Of a stretch of DNA of 64,000 nucleotides, positions 24,302 through 33,148 are shown in pieces; within the stretch, counting starts at the first letter, position 1; every line of letters starts with the position of its first letter. The notes below the pieces were generated by a model. The model was not told where the DNA came from, did not search any database, and saw nothing but the letters and a program-made list of their open reading frames with translations. Source of the DNA: Arthrobacter agilis. Its GTDB lineage: Bacteria; Actinomycetota; Actinomycetes; Actinomycetales; Micrococcaceae. The stretch spans positions 310,001 through 374,000 of the forward strand of contig NZ_VHIM01000004.1 of NCBI RefSeq assembly GCF_006494655.1. The letters run 5' to 3'. The translations under genes and the position numbers were made by a program.

Positions 24302-25939
24302 ATGACTGCAACCCTCGTGGCGAAAGACCTGTCCGGGGGCTACGCCCACCGCACCCTGTTCTCGAAGCTCGACCTGACGGTCTCGCCCGGGGACGTCGTC
24401 GGTGTCGTGGGAGCCAACGGTGCCGGCAAGACGACCCTCCTCCGCCTGCTCGCCGGAGCCGACGTGCCGATCGCAGGAACTGTCCGCACCACACCGCCCG
24501 AGGCCTTCGTCGGCTGGCTCCCGCAGGAGCACGAGCGGCTCGACGGCGAGACGGTGGCGGGTTACCTCGGCCGACGGACCGGCACCACGGCGGCCACCCT
24601 CGCGATGGAGGAGGCCGCAGCGGCACTCGGCAGCGGGGCCAGGGGCGCGGACGACGCCTATGCCCTCGCGCTCGACCACTGGATGTCCTCCGGTGCGGTG
24701 GACCTCGAGGACAGGATGCCCGCCGTCCTCGCGGATGTGGCCGGCGCGATCGCCCCTGCCACCCCCACCACGGCGCTCTCCGGCGGGCAGCTGGCGCGCG
24801 TGGCTCTCGCCGCCCTCCTGCTCAGCCGCTTCGACATCGTGCTGCTCGACGAGCCGACCAACGACCTCGACCTCGCCGGACTCGAACGTCTCGAGTCCTT
24901 CATCCGGAACCTGCGGGGCGGTGCCGTCCTGGTGTCCCACGATCGCGAGTTCCTGGCACGCTGCGTGACCACCGTCGTCGAGCTCGACCTGGCGCAGAAC
25001 CGGGTAGCCGTGTACGACGGCGGGTACGACGCCTTCCTCGAGGAGCGTGCCGTCGCACGGCGGCACGCACGGGAGGCCTACGAGGAGTACGCCGAGAAGA
25101 AGCAGGATCTCGTGGGACGGGCGCGGACGCAGCGGGAGTGGAGCTCGCAGGGCGTGCGCAACGCGATGAAGAAGAGCCCCGACAATGACAAGATCCGCCG
25201 GAAGGCGAGCGTCGAGTCCTCGGAGAAGCAGGCACAGAAGGTCCGCCAGATGGAATCCCGGATAGCCCGCATGGAGGAGGTGGAGGAGCCGCGCAAGGAA
25301 TGGCAGCTGCAGTTCACCATCGGGGCCGCCACGCGCTCCAGTTCCGTGGTCGCCACCCTCAACAACGCCTCTGCGACGCAGGGGACCTTCACCCTCGGTC
25401 CGGTGTCCCTGCAGGTGAACGCGGGCGAGCGCATCGGCATCACCGGACCGAACGGTGCCGGGAAGTCGACCCTCCTGCGCCTCCTGCTCGGCCACCAGGA
25501 GCCCGACGACGGCACAGCCGCCCTCGGCTCCAGCGTGGCGGTCGGTGAGATCGATCAGGCCCGCGGCCAGCTCGACGAGGCCCTACCCCTCGGCGCGGCC
25601 TTCGAGGCGCTCGTCCCGGAGATGAGCCAGGGCGAGGTGCGGACGCTGCTGGCCAAGTTCGGCCTCAAGGCGGACCAGGTGCGCGCCGCGGTCGGCTCGC
25701 TGTCCCCCGGCGAGCGCACGCGGGCCGGCTTGGCCCTCCTGCAGGCCCGCGGGGTGAATCTCCTCGTCCTCGACGAACCGACCAACCACCTGGACCTGCC
25801 CGCCATCGAACAGCTCGAGGACGCCCTCGAGTCCTACACCGGAGCCCTCCTGCTCGTCACCCACGATCGGCGGCTCCTGGAGAACGTGCGGCTCGACGAG
25901 CGCTGGCGGGTCGACGACGGTCGCGTCACCGTCGGCTGA
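24302..25939 (+). CDS. ABC-F family ATPase
   Basis: Soluble tandem ATPase of 545 residues acting on the ribosome, either in translation or in antibiotic protection. First domain: Walker A GANGAGKTT (about 38-46), signature LSGGQLARVAL, Walker B IVLLDEPTNDLD. A charged helical inter-domain linker follows (about 235-330, ending near MEEVEEPRKEWQLQF). Second domain: GPNGAGKST (about 382), LSPGERTRAGL, LLVLDEPTNHLD. No membrane domain. The absence of a leader peptide or attenuator argues against classical inducible resistance; subclass unassigned. Confidence 0.9.
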   Translation: MTATLVAKDLSGGYAHRTLFSKLDLTVSPGDVVGVVGANGAGKTTLLRLLAGADVPIAGTVRTTPPEAFVGWLPQEHERLDGETVAGYLGRRTGTTAATLAMEEAAAALGSGARGADDAYALALDHWMSSGAVDLEDRMPAVLADVAGAIAPATPTTALSGGQLARVALAALLLSRFDIVLLDEPTNDLDLAGLERLESFIRNLRGGAVLVSHDREFLARCVTTVVELDLAQNRVAVYDGGYDAFLEERAVARRHAREAYEEYAEKKQDLVGRARTQREWSSQGVRNAMKKSPDNDKIRRKASVESSEKQAQKVRQMESRIARMEEVEEPRKEWQLQFTIGAATRSSSVVATLNNASATQGTFTLGPVSLQVNAGERIGITGPNGAGKSTLLRLLLGHQEPDDGTAALGSSVAVGEIDQARGQLDEALPLGAAFEALVPEMSQGEVRTLLAKFGLKADQVRAAVGSLSPGERTRAGLALLQARGVNLLVLDEPTNHLDLPAIEQLEDALESYTGALLLVTHDRRLLENVRLDERWRVDDGRVTVG

Positions 25940-26005
25940 CCCGCTCCACGCCCGCGCCGGGCAGGTCGTGACACGATGGACGACGAGGCGGGGCCACCCC
26001 TCCTC

Positions 26006-26046
26006 CCGGACGAGGGGTGCCGTACCCGGTGTGCGACAAGACGGCC
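26006..26046 (+). promoter_or_regulatory. Guanidine-III (ykkC-III) riboswitch
   Basis: The stretch reproduces the compact guanidine-III aptamer: CCGGACGAGG at 26006, GCCGTACCCGG at 26019-26029, and GACAAGACGGC at 26035-26045. The two CCGG elements pair as P1, and GCCGT (26019-26023) can form the pseudoknot with ACGGC (26041-26045). The pseudoknot ends 15 bases before the exporter start, close to its GGGAG ribosome site, so guanidinium binding probably controls translation initiation. Confidence 0.88.
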
Positions 26047-26060
26047 CGTGGGAGTGCATC

Positions 26061-26375
26061 ATGGCCTGGCTCGTCCTCATCGTCTCCGGTGTCCTCGAAG
26101 CCGTCTGGGCAACGGCCCTCGGCCGATCAGAGGGTTTCACACGGTTCGCGCCGACCCTCGTGTTCGGCGTGGCGATCGTCGCCAGCATGGCGGGGCTCGC
26201 CTTCGCGATGCGCACCCTCCCCGTCGGGACGGCCTACGCCGTCTGGGTCGGTATCGGCGCGTCCCTCACCGTGGTCTACGCGATGGCTGCCGGGACGGAG
26301 CCCGCGTCGCTCCTCAAGATCGTGTTCCTCCTCATGATCGTGGGCGGTGTGATCGGGCTGAAGCTCAGCTCCTGA
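26061..26375 (+). CDS. gdx: Guanidinium exporter Gdx (SugE-type SMR protein)
   Basis: Four-helix small multidrug resistance family antiporter, 104 residues, expected to work as an antiparallel dimer that swaps guanidinium for protons. The residues that define the Gdx subtype fall at their exact positions: Glu13, Trp16, Ser42, Tyr59 and Trp62. The guanidine-III riboswitch directly upstream supports guanidinium as substrate rather than quaternary amines. Start ATG 26061 with GGGAG upstream. No guanidine carboxylase genes are adjacent, so export appears to be the local response. Confidence 0.92.
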   Translation: MAWLVLIVSGVLEAVWATALGRSEGFTRFAPTLVFGVAIVASMAGLAFAMRTLPVGTAYAVWVGIGASLTVVYAMAAGTEPASLLKIVFLLMIVGGVIGLKLSS

Positions 26376-26558
26376 CCGGCCTGCTCGGGGGCGTGCGCCC
26401 CGGCCGGCCTGTGCGTAGCTCGCAGCGATCCGGTCGGTCGGTCTTGAGGCACGGGCTCGGCTTGCGCCAAAACTGAGCCTGTCCGACCCTTTCACTTGAC
26501 CTGCGCCGGAGAAGATCGATGCAGGCCCCGCCTGGAGCCGCCAGGAGGAGTGACCACC

Positions 26559-27200
26559 ATGCAGCACGAGGACACGCTGACCGCGATCGAGTTCGCGGGA
26601 TTGTCCGTCTACGAGACGTGGATGCACTACTGCAACATGGGTGGCCGGCTGGACTACCTCGAGTTCGACGCCTACCTCCACGGCCTGTATCTCCTCCCCT
26701 GCGAGGAGTCCGATGTCGTCTCGCAGTCCGTCAACGAACTCATTGACGACCTCTGCGGCGCCGACGATCCCGGGATGTGCCGTGCGCCGTACTCGACGAA
26801 CCGCCGCGCCGATACGGGTGGGTTCGTCGACCTCGAGCCCGGCGATGTCGCCTACGACGACGGCGACTGGACGCTCACCGGCATCGGAGCGGGCGGGATG
26901 CCCGGGATCGACGACGGCGACTGGCAGCTCGTCTGCGACGGACCGGGCGGGATCGCCGGAATCACCGGGATGCCGGGGACCTCCGGGATCGACGACGGTC
27001 CCTTCACGGTTCCCGTGGACGACCTCGCGGGGCCGCACAGCCCCGCGACCTTCGGCTCCCGGTTCCTCTCGGGTGTCGACTTCAGCACCCTGACCGGACG
27101 GCCCGGTGTACCGCTGCCCCCCGGCTGCACCCTCGACCTGCTGGGCGAGGTCCTGGACAGCGGCGTGATCGGGCGGATCCTCTCCTTCGATCCGCGGTAG
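26559..27200 (+). CDS. Hypothetical protein with Gly/Asp-rich repeats
   Basis: 213 residues, not recognised. Residues 1-75 form a compact helical domain (IEFAGLSVYETWMHYCNMGG, FDAYLHGLYLLPCEESD). Residues 90-150 carry imperfect repeats of GMPGIDDGDW and GMPGTSGIDDGPF. The C-terminus (LLGEVLDSGVIGRILSFDP) is again helical. AGGAGGAGTGACCACC precedes the ATG. No signal peptide. It ends six bases from the convergent TerC gene. Confidence 0.65.
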   Translation: MQHEDTLTAIEFAGLSVYETWMHYCNMGGRLDYLEFDAYLHGLYLLPCEESDVVSQSVNELIDDLCGADDPGMCRAPYSTNRRADTGGFVDLEPGDVAYDDGDWTLTGIGAGGMPGIDDGDWQLVCDGPGGIAGITGMPGTSGIDDGPFTVPVDDLAGPHSPATFGSRFLSGVDFSTLTGRPGVPLPPGCTLDLLGEVLDSGVIGRILSFDPR

Positions 27201-27206
27201 CCGCCC

Positions 27207-28403
27207 CTATCCGCCGGGTGCCCGCTGCAGGGCGTCGCCGTGCTCCTCGTGTGCCCTCCTGATCAGGTCCATGACCTCGGTCTCGTTGCGGATGAGGCGC
27301 CTGAACTTCTCCGGCAGCTTCTTCAGGTCCTGCTCCTCGGCGCACAGCTTCGCGTAGATCTTCTCGCGCTCGGCGAGGTCCGTCTCGTAGGTCAGGTCGA
27401 GGTACTCGGCGGCATGGCGCTTCGCACCCGAGACCGCATTCTTGGCCCTGCCCTTGGGACTGAGGACCGAGGCCAGCACCGTCACGATCAGCACACCCAG
27501 GATCACGCCGAGGGAGAGCCCCGTGCCGATCTCGACGACGTCGACGTGCTCGCCGTTGTTGATGAAGGGGAGGTTGTTCTCGTGCAGGGCGTGGAGGATC
27601 AGTTTCACGCCGATGAAGCCGAGGATCACGGCCAGACCGTAGGAGAGGTAGATGAGGCGGTCGAGCAGCCCGTCGATGAGGAAGAACAGTTGGCGGAGGC
27701 CCATGAGCGAGAACGCCGTGGCGGTGAACACGATGAACGTGTTCTGCGTCAGCCCGAAGATCGCGGGGATCGAATCCAGTGCGAACAGGATGTCCGTGGC
27801 GCCGATCGCCACCATGACGATCAGCATGGGCGTCAGGACACGCTTGCCGTTCTCCACCGTGAACAGCTTGTCGCCGTCGTAGTGCTCCGAGGCCGGCAGG
27901 AAGCGCCGGGCGAGCCGGATGATGGTGCTGTCTCCGCCGTCGTCGTGCCCGCCCGGCTTCAGCAGGTTGCCTGCCGTGAGGAGGAGGATCAGGCCGAAGA
28001 TGTAGAACACCCAGGCGAAGCTGTTGATGAGGGCGGCGCCCAGGAAGATGAAGCCCGTGCGCGCTATCAACGAGAAGACGATCCCGAAGAGGAGTACCTT
28101 CTGCTGATCCGCCCTCGGCACCCTGAAGCTGGACATGATGATCAGGAAGACGAAGAGATTGTCCACGGACAACGCCTTCTCCGTCACGTAGCCCGCGAAG
28201 TATTCCGTGCCCATCGTCGCGCCGCCGAAGACGAGCACCCCGACGCCGAAGAGGAGCGCGAGCCCCACGTAGATGGAGGACCAGATGGCCGATTCGCGAA
28301 GGGTCGGGGTGTGGGCCTTGCGGACGTGGAAGAAGAAGTCGAACAGCAGCAGCCCCGCGATCCCCGCCACCGTGGCTGCCCAGACGTAGAACGGAACTTC
28401 CAT
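27207..28403 (-). CDS. TerC-family integral membrane protein
   Basis: 398 residues, nine or so transmembrane helices. Family signatures: EKALSVDNLFVFLII, VLLFGIVFSLIARTGFIFLG and DILFALDSIPAIFGLTQNTF, with conserved acidic residues inside the membrane that in Alx/TerC relatives take part in manganese export and metal loading of exported enzymes. The last 90 residues are charged and cytoplasmic. The ATG at 28403 has GAGGAG upstream. No tellurite operon genes accompany it. Confidence 0.92.
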   Translation of the reverse strand: MEVPFYVWAATVAGIAGLLLFDFFFHVRKAHTPTLRESAIWSSIYVGLALLFGVGVLVFGGATMGTEYFAGYVTEKALSVDNLFVFLIIMSSFRVPRADQQKVLLFGIVFSLIARTGFIFLGAALINSFAWVFYIFGLILLLTAGNLLKPGGHDDGGDSTIIRLARRFLPASEHYDGDKLFTVENGKRVLTPMLIVMVAIGATDILFALDSIPAIFGLTQNTFIVFTATAFSLMGLRQLFFLIDGLLDRLIYLSYGLAVILGFIGVKLILHALHENNLPFINNGEHVDVVEIGTGLSLGVILGVLIVTVLASVLSPKGRAKNAVSGAKRHAAEYLDLTYETDLAEREKIYAKLCAEEQDLKKLPEKFRRLIRNETEVMDLIRRAHEEHGDALQRAPGG

Positions 28404-28505
28404 GCGCTGGTCTCCTCGTGGGGATTGCCGGCCGGTGTGTGCTCGTAACGGTACTGGCCCCCGCCTAGACTGGCGCCGTCCGCACCTTTATGACGAGGGG
28501 ATGCC

Positions 28506-29636
28506 ATGAGCCCGACCATGCGAGCCGCGGTGCTGCGCGCCGCGGACCTGCCGGCCCCCTATGCGGACAGCCGGCCCCTCTCCCTGGAGTCCGTCCCGGT
28601 GCCGTCGCCGCGCACGGGCGAGGTGCTGGTGCGGGTGGAACGGGCCGGTCTCTGCCACTCCGACCTCTCGGTGATCGACGGGTCACGCGTCCGCCCCCTG
28701 CCCATGGCGCTCGGCCACGAGGCGACCGGCGTCGTCGAACGCGTGGGAGACGGCGTGGACGATGTGCGCCCCGGCGACCACGTGGTCCTCGTGTTCGTCC
28801 CCTCGTGCGGCTCCTGCCGCGCGTGCTCGGCCGGCCGGCCCGCGCTCTGCTACCGCGGGGCCGACGCCAACGGGACCGGGGACCTGCTGCACGGTCCGGC
28901 CGTCCTGGCGACCTCCGAGGGCGAGCGCATCAACCACCATCTCGGCGTGTCCGCCTTCGCCCGGTACGCCGTCGTCGCGCGTGAGTCCGTGGTGGTGATC
29001 GACGACGACGTCCCGTTCGACGTCGCCGCGATGTTCGGCTGCGCAGCCCTCACGGGGATCGGCGCCGTGCTCAACACCGCGCACGTCACGGAGGGTCAGT
29101 CCGTCGTCGTGTTCGGTCTGGGCGCCGTGGGACTCATGGCTGTGATGGCGGCGGCCCAGGTGGCGGGAACCACGGTGATCGCCATCGATCCGCTGGCCGC
29201 CAAGCAGGACCTCGCCCTCCGCTGCGGTGCCCGGCAGGCGGGAAGCCCCGAAGAAGCGGCGGGGCTGGTCGCGGCGGCCACGGACGGTGGCGCCGACGTC
29301 GTCATCGAAGCGGTGGGCAGCGGCCGGGTCCTCGAGGCAGGCCTGCAGCTGCTCGCGCGCGGCGGCGCGGTCGTGTCCGTCGGCCTGCCGCACCCGGACC
29401 AGCAGATCTCCGTCCAGGCCCTGCAGTTCGCCGGTATGGGACGCCGCCTCCTCGGCTGCTACATGGGCGACGCCGTCCCGGGGCGGGACATCCCCGCCTA
29501 CCTGGACCTCTGGCGGCAGGGGAAACTCCCCGTCGAGCTGCTCCACACGGACACACGCCCGCTCGATGACCTCAACGAGAGCCTTGACGCCCTCGCCGAA
29601 GGACGGGTGGTGCGGCGCATCTTCACCCTCGGCTAG
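28506..29636 (+). CDS. Zinc-dependent alcohol dehydrogenase (class III-like)
   Basis: 376-residue medium-chain dehydrogenase. Catalytic zinc: RAGLCHSDLS and LGHEATG; structural zinc: CGSCRACSAGRPALC; NAD fold: VVFGLGAVGLMAVMAAAQVA. Layout and length match the class III/mycothiol-dependent formaldehyde dehydrogenase group, but the exact substrate is not fixed. A TAGACT -10 at 28466 and GAGGGG ribosome site precede the ATG. The aldo/keto reductase gene follows 76 bases later, so both may serve carbonyl detoxification. Confidence 0.88.
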   Translation: MSPTMRAAVLRAADLPAPYADSRPLSLESVPVPSPRTGEVLVRVERAGLCHSDLSVIDGSRVRPLPMALGHEATGVVERVGDGVDDVRPGDHVVLVFVPSCGSCRACSAGRPALCYRGADANGTGDLLHGPAVLATSEGERINHHLGVSAFARYAVVARESVVVIDDDVPFDVAAMFGCAALTGIGAVLNTAHVTEGQSVVVFGLGAVGLMAVMAAAQVAGTTVIAIDPLAAKQDLALRCGARQAGSPEEAAGLVAAATDGGADVVIEAVGSGRVLEAGLQLLARGGAVVSVGLPHPDQQISVQALQFAGMGRRLLGCYMGDAVPGRDIPAYLDLWRQGKLPVELLHTDTRPLDDLNESLDALAEGRVVRRIFTLG

Positions 29637-29712
29637 AACTTTGTTGTCATTGGCACCAAATCCTGAAGCGTGCTTACCATTGGGCAGCACGTCTATCCAA
29701 AGGAGAACGACA

Positions 29713-30576
29713 ATGCAGCAACGCTCACTCGGCGGTATCCAGGTCGGCTCGATCGGTCTGGGAGGCATGCCCATGTCCATCGAGGGTCGTCCTGACGAGG
29801 ACCGCTCCATCCGCACCATTCACGCAGCACTCGACGCAGGTGTCACCCTGATCGACACCGCGGATGCCTACCACCGTGACGCGGACGAGGTGGGCCACAA
29901 CGAGTCCCTCATCGCCAAGGCGCTCGCGAGCTACGGGTCCGACACCTCGGGCATCCTCGTGGCCACCAAGGGCGGGCACCTGCGGCCCGGCGACGGCTCA
30001 TGGACGCTGAACGGTCATCCGGACTACCTCAAGGAAGCCGCCCGGGCCTCGCTCTCCCGGCTCGGCGGCGACGCCATCGACCTCTACCAGTTCCACCGTC
30101 CGGATACCGAGGTCCCCTACGAGGACTCGATCGGGGCACTCAAGGACCTGCTGGACGAGGGCGTGATCCGCATGGCGGGCATCTCGAACGCCACGACGGA
30201 CCAGATCCGCAAGGCCAACCAGATCCTCGACGGCAAGCTGGTCTCGGTGCAGAACCAGTTCTCCCCGGCATTCCGTTCCAGCCAGGACGAGCTGCGCTAC
30301 TGCGGCGAGAACGGCATCGCGTTCCTCCCCTGGAGCCCGCTCGGCGGCATCCAGAAGGCCGGCGGTCTGGGCGAGAGCTTCGCCCCCTTCCAGGAGGCCG
30401 CGGACAAGCACGGCGTCAGCCCGCAGCAGATCTGCCTCGCCTGGGAGCTCGCGCTCGCACCCACGGTCATCCCGATCCCGGGCGCCTCCCGCCCCGAGAG
30501 CATCACGGACTCGGCAAAGGCCTCGGAGCTGCAGCTCTCCTCCGAGGAGATCGACGCACTCTCGGCGACCGCCTGA
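29713..30576 (+). CDS. Aldo/keto reductase
   Basis: 287-residue TIM-barrel NADPH-dependent reductase. Tetrad residues visible: Asp48 and Tyr53 in LIDTADAYH, Lys in VATKGGH, His in LYQFHRPD. Near the end IPIPGASRPESI is the cofactor phosphate-binding segment. ATG with AAGGAGAACGACA upstream; a possible promoter TTGGCA(N19)TACCAT ends at 29680. Strong convergent terminator follows. Confidence 0.9.
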   Translation: MQQRSLGGIQVGSIGLGGMPMSIEGRPDEDRSIRTIHAALDAGVTLIDTADAYHRDADEVGHNESLIAKALASYGSDTSGILVATKGGHLRPGDGSWTLNGHPDYLKEAARASLSRLGGDAIDLYQFHRPDTEVPYEDSIGALKDLLDEGVIRMAGISNATTDQIRKANQILDGKLVSVQNQFSPAFRSSQDELRYCGENGIAFLPWSPLGGIQKAGGLGESFAPFQEAADKHGVSPQQICLAWELALAPTVIPIPGASRPESITDSAKASELQLSSEEIDALSATA

Positions 30577-30590
30577 CCGGTTGCTCCACC

Positions 30591-30624
30591 GGACGCCCGC
30601 CCTTCCCTCGGGGGGCGGGCGTCC
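30591..30624. terminator. Bidirectional terminator between reductase and cyclase genes
   Basis: Twelve-base perfect stem GGACGCCCGCCC / GGGCGGGCGTCC with a 10-base loop, located 14 bases after one stop and 12 bases before the other. Confidence 0.82.
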
Positions 30625-30636
30625 GTGCGCCGGCGG

Positions 30637-31299
30637 TCAGCTGTCCAGCTGCAGGGCGACGGCGCGCACCGGAGAGCCGTCCACGCCCGCCAGGGCGAGC
30701 GGCAGGACGGACACGACGGGATGTGACCAGTCCACCGCGGCGAGGTTCGCCAGATTCTCGAGGATCAGCCCGCCCTCGCCCTGGAAGCGCGCGTGGAACG
30801 GCAGGACGCCCTCGTTCCGCAGGGTGGAATCCGGGTTCAGGGTGTCCGTCCCCATCAGCGTGACCCCCCGAGCCAGCAGGCCATCGGCCACGTCCGCCGC
30901 GAGGACCGGGTGGTCGAGGTAGCGCTGCGTTCCGAAGTGCACGGACCAGTCCGTGCGGAAGAGCACCATGGCCGTCTCCGGCCCGCCCTGCAGGCGGTCC
31001 ACGAGCGGGCCCCGGACGTCCTCCCACGTGATCGTGGCGTGCGGTTCGCGTCCCGTGCAGTCCACCACGATCGCGGGCCCGACCAGCCGACCGAGCTCGA
31101 TGTCGTCGACCGCAGCACCCCCGGTCACCGAGTGCAACGGCGCGTCCAGATGTGTCCCGGTGTGCGAACCGAGCCGTAGGGATGCCACCTGGTAGCCGTC
31201 CTCCTCCACCGTCGCGACGGTGCCCACCGCGACCTCCGGGTCCCCGGGGTACACCTGCATCCCCTTGCGGATCGGCTGGCTCAGATCAACGATCCGCAT
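30637..31299 (-). CDS. Cyclase-family metal hydrolase (kynurenine formamidase-like)
   Basis: 220 residues. The family motif HxGTHxD appears as SHTGTHLDAP (His46, His50, Asp52), with a second metal site region VLFRTDWSVHFG and the C-terminal catalytic GxxxxxVRAVALQL ending. Relatives open formamides, cyclic imides or isatin. The ATG at 31299 has AAAGGAGACCC and lies 14 bases inside the upstream permease gene, so translation is coupled. Third gene of an NTF2/NCS1/cyclase operon; the imported compound is probably the substrate (inference). Confidence 0.88.
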   Translation of the reverse strand: MRIVDLSQPIRKGMQVYPGDPEVAVGTVATVEEDGYQVASLRLGSHTGTHLDAPLHSVTGGAAVDDIELGRLVGPAIVVDCTGREPHATITWEDVRGPLVDRLQGGPETAMVLFRTDWSVHFGTQRYLDHPVLAADVADGLLARGVTLMGTDTLNPDSTLRNEGVLPFHARFQGEGGLILENLANLAAVDWSHPVVSVLPLALAGVDGSPVRAVALQLDS

Positions 31300-32692
31300 G
31301 GGTCTCCTTTCGTTCCGGCAGATCGAGCAGGTGGGCGTGAGCCCGCTTCGTCCGGTCGATGCGACCGGTGGCGGCAGCCCAACCGAGGTACAGCAGCGCC
31401 GACAGCACGAAGGTGGGAATCGTGGCGCCGATCGGACTCGGCACCACGTAGGTGAGCAGGAGGGAGGCACCCGCGCCGGTCAGCCAGACCAGGACTGCGG
31501 CGATGTTGACCCCTCCGGTGAACCAGTACTCCCCGCCCCTGCCGCGGAGGATGTCCCGCCCGTAGTGGCGCGCGCGCACGAGGTAGTAGTCGACGAGCAT
31601 GATGGCGAACACGGGGATGAACAGCGAACCGATCACCACGAGGAAAGCCGTGAACTGGTCGAGGAGCGCGAGCCAGGTGGACCCGAGGATCGAGATCGTC
31701 CCGAGGACGATGGCCGTGGGCAGGAACGTCACCCGGCGCGACGGCGCCATGTTGACGACCGACGCCACCATCCCGTAGACCACCATCGTGTTGGTGGCCA
31801 TGACGGACAGGAAGATCACGAGGGCCAGGGGCGCTCCGAACGCGGCGACGATCACGGTCGGATCGAACGCGAGGGCCTCGCCGCCGTCGAGCACCACATA
31901 GCCGATGGCCGTGGCGCCGAGTGTCATCGCCAGCACGGTGGACAGCGTGTAGCCCACTCCCGAGCCGATCATCCCGGCCGCCTGCGTCCGCGCGAGCCTG
32001 TTGAACTCCGCGGACAGGACGGTCCAGGAGATGGCTGTGGCGATGACGACGTCGAGCGCCGCCACCGGCGTCCAGCCCGCCTCCGTGTCCTGCGGGATGG
32101 CCACGAAATCGGCCGGCCCGTGCGCGAGGAAGGCTGTCACGAAGATGTAGGCCATGAAGGCCAGGATCACGAGGGCCAGCCATGGTTCGACCCGCGCGAT
32201 TCCCGTGTGGCCGAAGATCGCCAGGCACACCACGAGGAGCTGGCAGAGCACCGAGAACAGGACGGGGCTCGAGAAGCCCGTCGCCTGCTCCACGAGGAAG
32301 TTCACGGTCACGCCGGCCAGCATCGCCTGGACCCAGCTCCAGCCCATGAGCGTCACGACATTCGCGGCGACCGGCAGGAAGGAGCCCCGCAGGCCGAAGG
32401 AGCCCTTGGTGAGGGACATCGTGGGCAGGCCCGTCCGGGTGCCCATGTTGCCCACGAGCACCAGGACGGAGCCGCCGAGCAGCGTACCCAGCACGATCAT
32501 CGCGATCGCGGTCCCCCACCCGATCCCGGGCACGAACAGCGTGCCGGTCAGCAGGGTGGTCACCACGAGGTTGGCGGCGAGCCAGATCATGCCCATGCGC
32601 GCCGTCCCGAGGGTTCCGCGCAGCGGACCGTAGCCGTCGGACTGCTGGTCGAGGTGGTTGGCGAGGCGCCGGTAGGCGGAGGTCGTGCTCAT
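31286..32692 (-). CDS. NCS1-family cytosine/purine/hydantoin permease
   Basis: 468 residues, twelve predicted helices. Typical NCS1 features: DQQSDGYGPLRGTLGTARMG at the N-terminus, GTRTGLPTMSLTKGSFGLRG and MGWSWVQAMLAGV, and a cytoplasmic HADR tail. Substrates in the family are nucleobases, hydantoins, allantoin or thiamine. The start overlaps the upstream gene by 4 bases (ATGA) and the 3' end overlaps the cyclase gene by 14 bases, a tightly coupled operon. Confidence 0.92.
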   Translation of the reverse strand: MSTTSAYRRLANHLDQQSDGYGPLRGTLGTARMGMIWLAANLVVTTLLTGTLFVPGIGWGTAIAMIVLGTLLGGSVLVLVGNMGTRTGLPTMSLTKGSFGLRGSFLPVAANVVTLMGWSWVQAMLAGVTVNFLVEQATGFSSPVLFSVLCQLLVVCLAIFGHTGIARVEPWLALVILAFMAYIFVTAFLAHGPADFVAIPQDTEAGWTPVAALDVVIATAISWTVLSAEFNRLARTQAAGMIGSGVGYTLSTVLAMTLGATAIGYVVLDGGEALAFDPTVIVAAFGAPLALVIFLSVMATNTMVVYGMVASVVNMAPSRRVTFLPTAIVLGTISILGSTWLALLDQFTAFLVVIGSLFIPVFAIMLVDYYLVRARHYGRDILRGRGGEYWFTGGVNIAAVLVWLTGAGASLLLTYVVPSPIGATIPTFVLSALLYLGWAAATGRIDRTKRAHAHLLDLPERKETHADR

Positions 32693-33114
32693 GCTTCACT
32701 CTTCTCGGGGGAGTCGTCGGGGACAGGGCTGAGGTGCTCGTGGACGGCTGTGACGCCGTCCGCACTGCGACGGAACACGATGGTTTCCCGCTCCTGGGTC
32801 GTCTCGGCGACACCGCCCGTCGAGGTGGTCGTGCGGACGTCATGGGTGAACACGGCCACGGACCCCATCAGCTGGACGCGCTGATGAGTGCTGACGCAGG
32901 CGGTGACCCGCCAGCCCTCGTCGAGCCAACCCGCCCACAGCCGCTCGTAGTCCGCGCGGCTCTCGAGCCGGTGGGGTTCGGTGTGGAACAGGAAGGTGGC
33001 GTCCTCGGCGAACCACCCGAAGTAGCCGGCGGTCTCCGTGGCCCCGAATGCGGCGACGAGGGCCGCGGCGGCCTCGAGGACTTCGGGTTCGGTCAGGTGT
33101 GCAGTGGTGGTCAT
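32689..33114 (-). CDS. NTF2-like (SnoaL-type) small protein
   Basis: 141 residues of cone-shaped NTF2 fold: helix EPEVLEAAAALVAAFGATET, then FAEDATFLFHTEPHRL and WRVTACVSTHQRVQLMGSVA in the curved sheet. Its pocket could bind or isomerise a small ring compound, as in SnoaL, or it could bind the transported substrate. First gene of a three-gene operon; ATG with GGGAGGTAGCCGC upstream. A palindrome CAACAGATGTTG lies 35 bases before the start. Confidence 0.8.
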   Translation of the reverse strand: MTTTAHLTEPEVLEAAAALVAAFGATETAGYFGWFAEDATFLFHTEPHRLESRADYERLWAGWLDEGWRVTACVSTHQRVQLMGSVAVFTHDVRTTTSTGGVAETTQERETIVFRRSADGVTAVHEHLSPVPDDSPEKSEA

Positions 33115-33148
33115 GCGGCTACCTCCCGGCATTTGGTTGCCCCCCGGT

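Noticed and set aside
28404-28505. Manganese (yybP-ykoY) riboswitch before TerC
   Set aside because: Only about 100 bases separate the divergent starts and no matching conserved loops are seen.
31220-32884. Long plus-strand frame opposite the NCS1 permease
   Set aside because: His/Asp/Gly/Arg-rich antisense artefact; the minus strand holds a complete permease with transmembrane helices.
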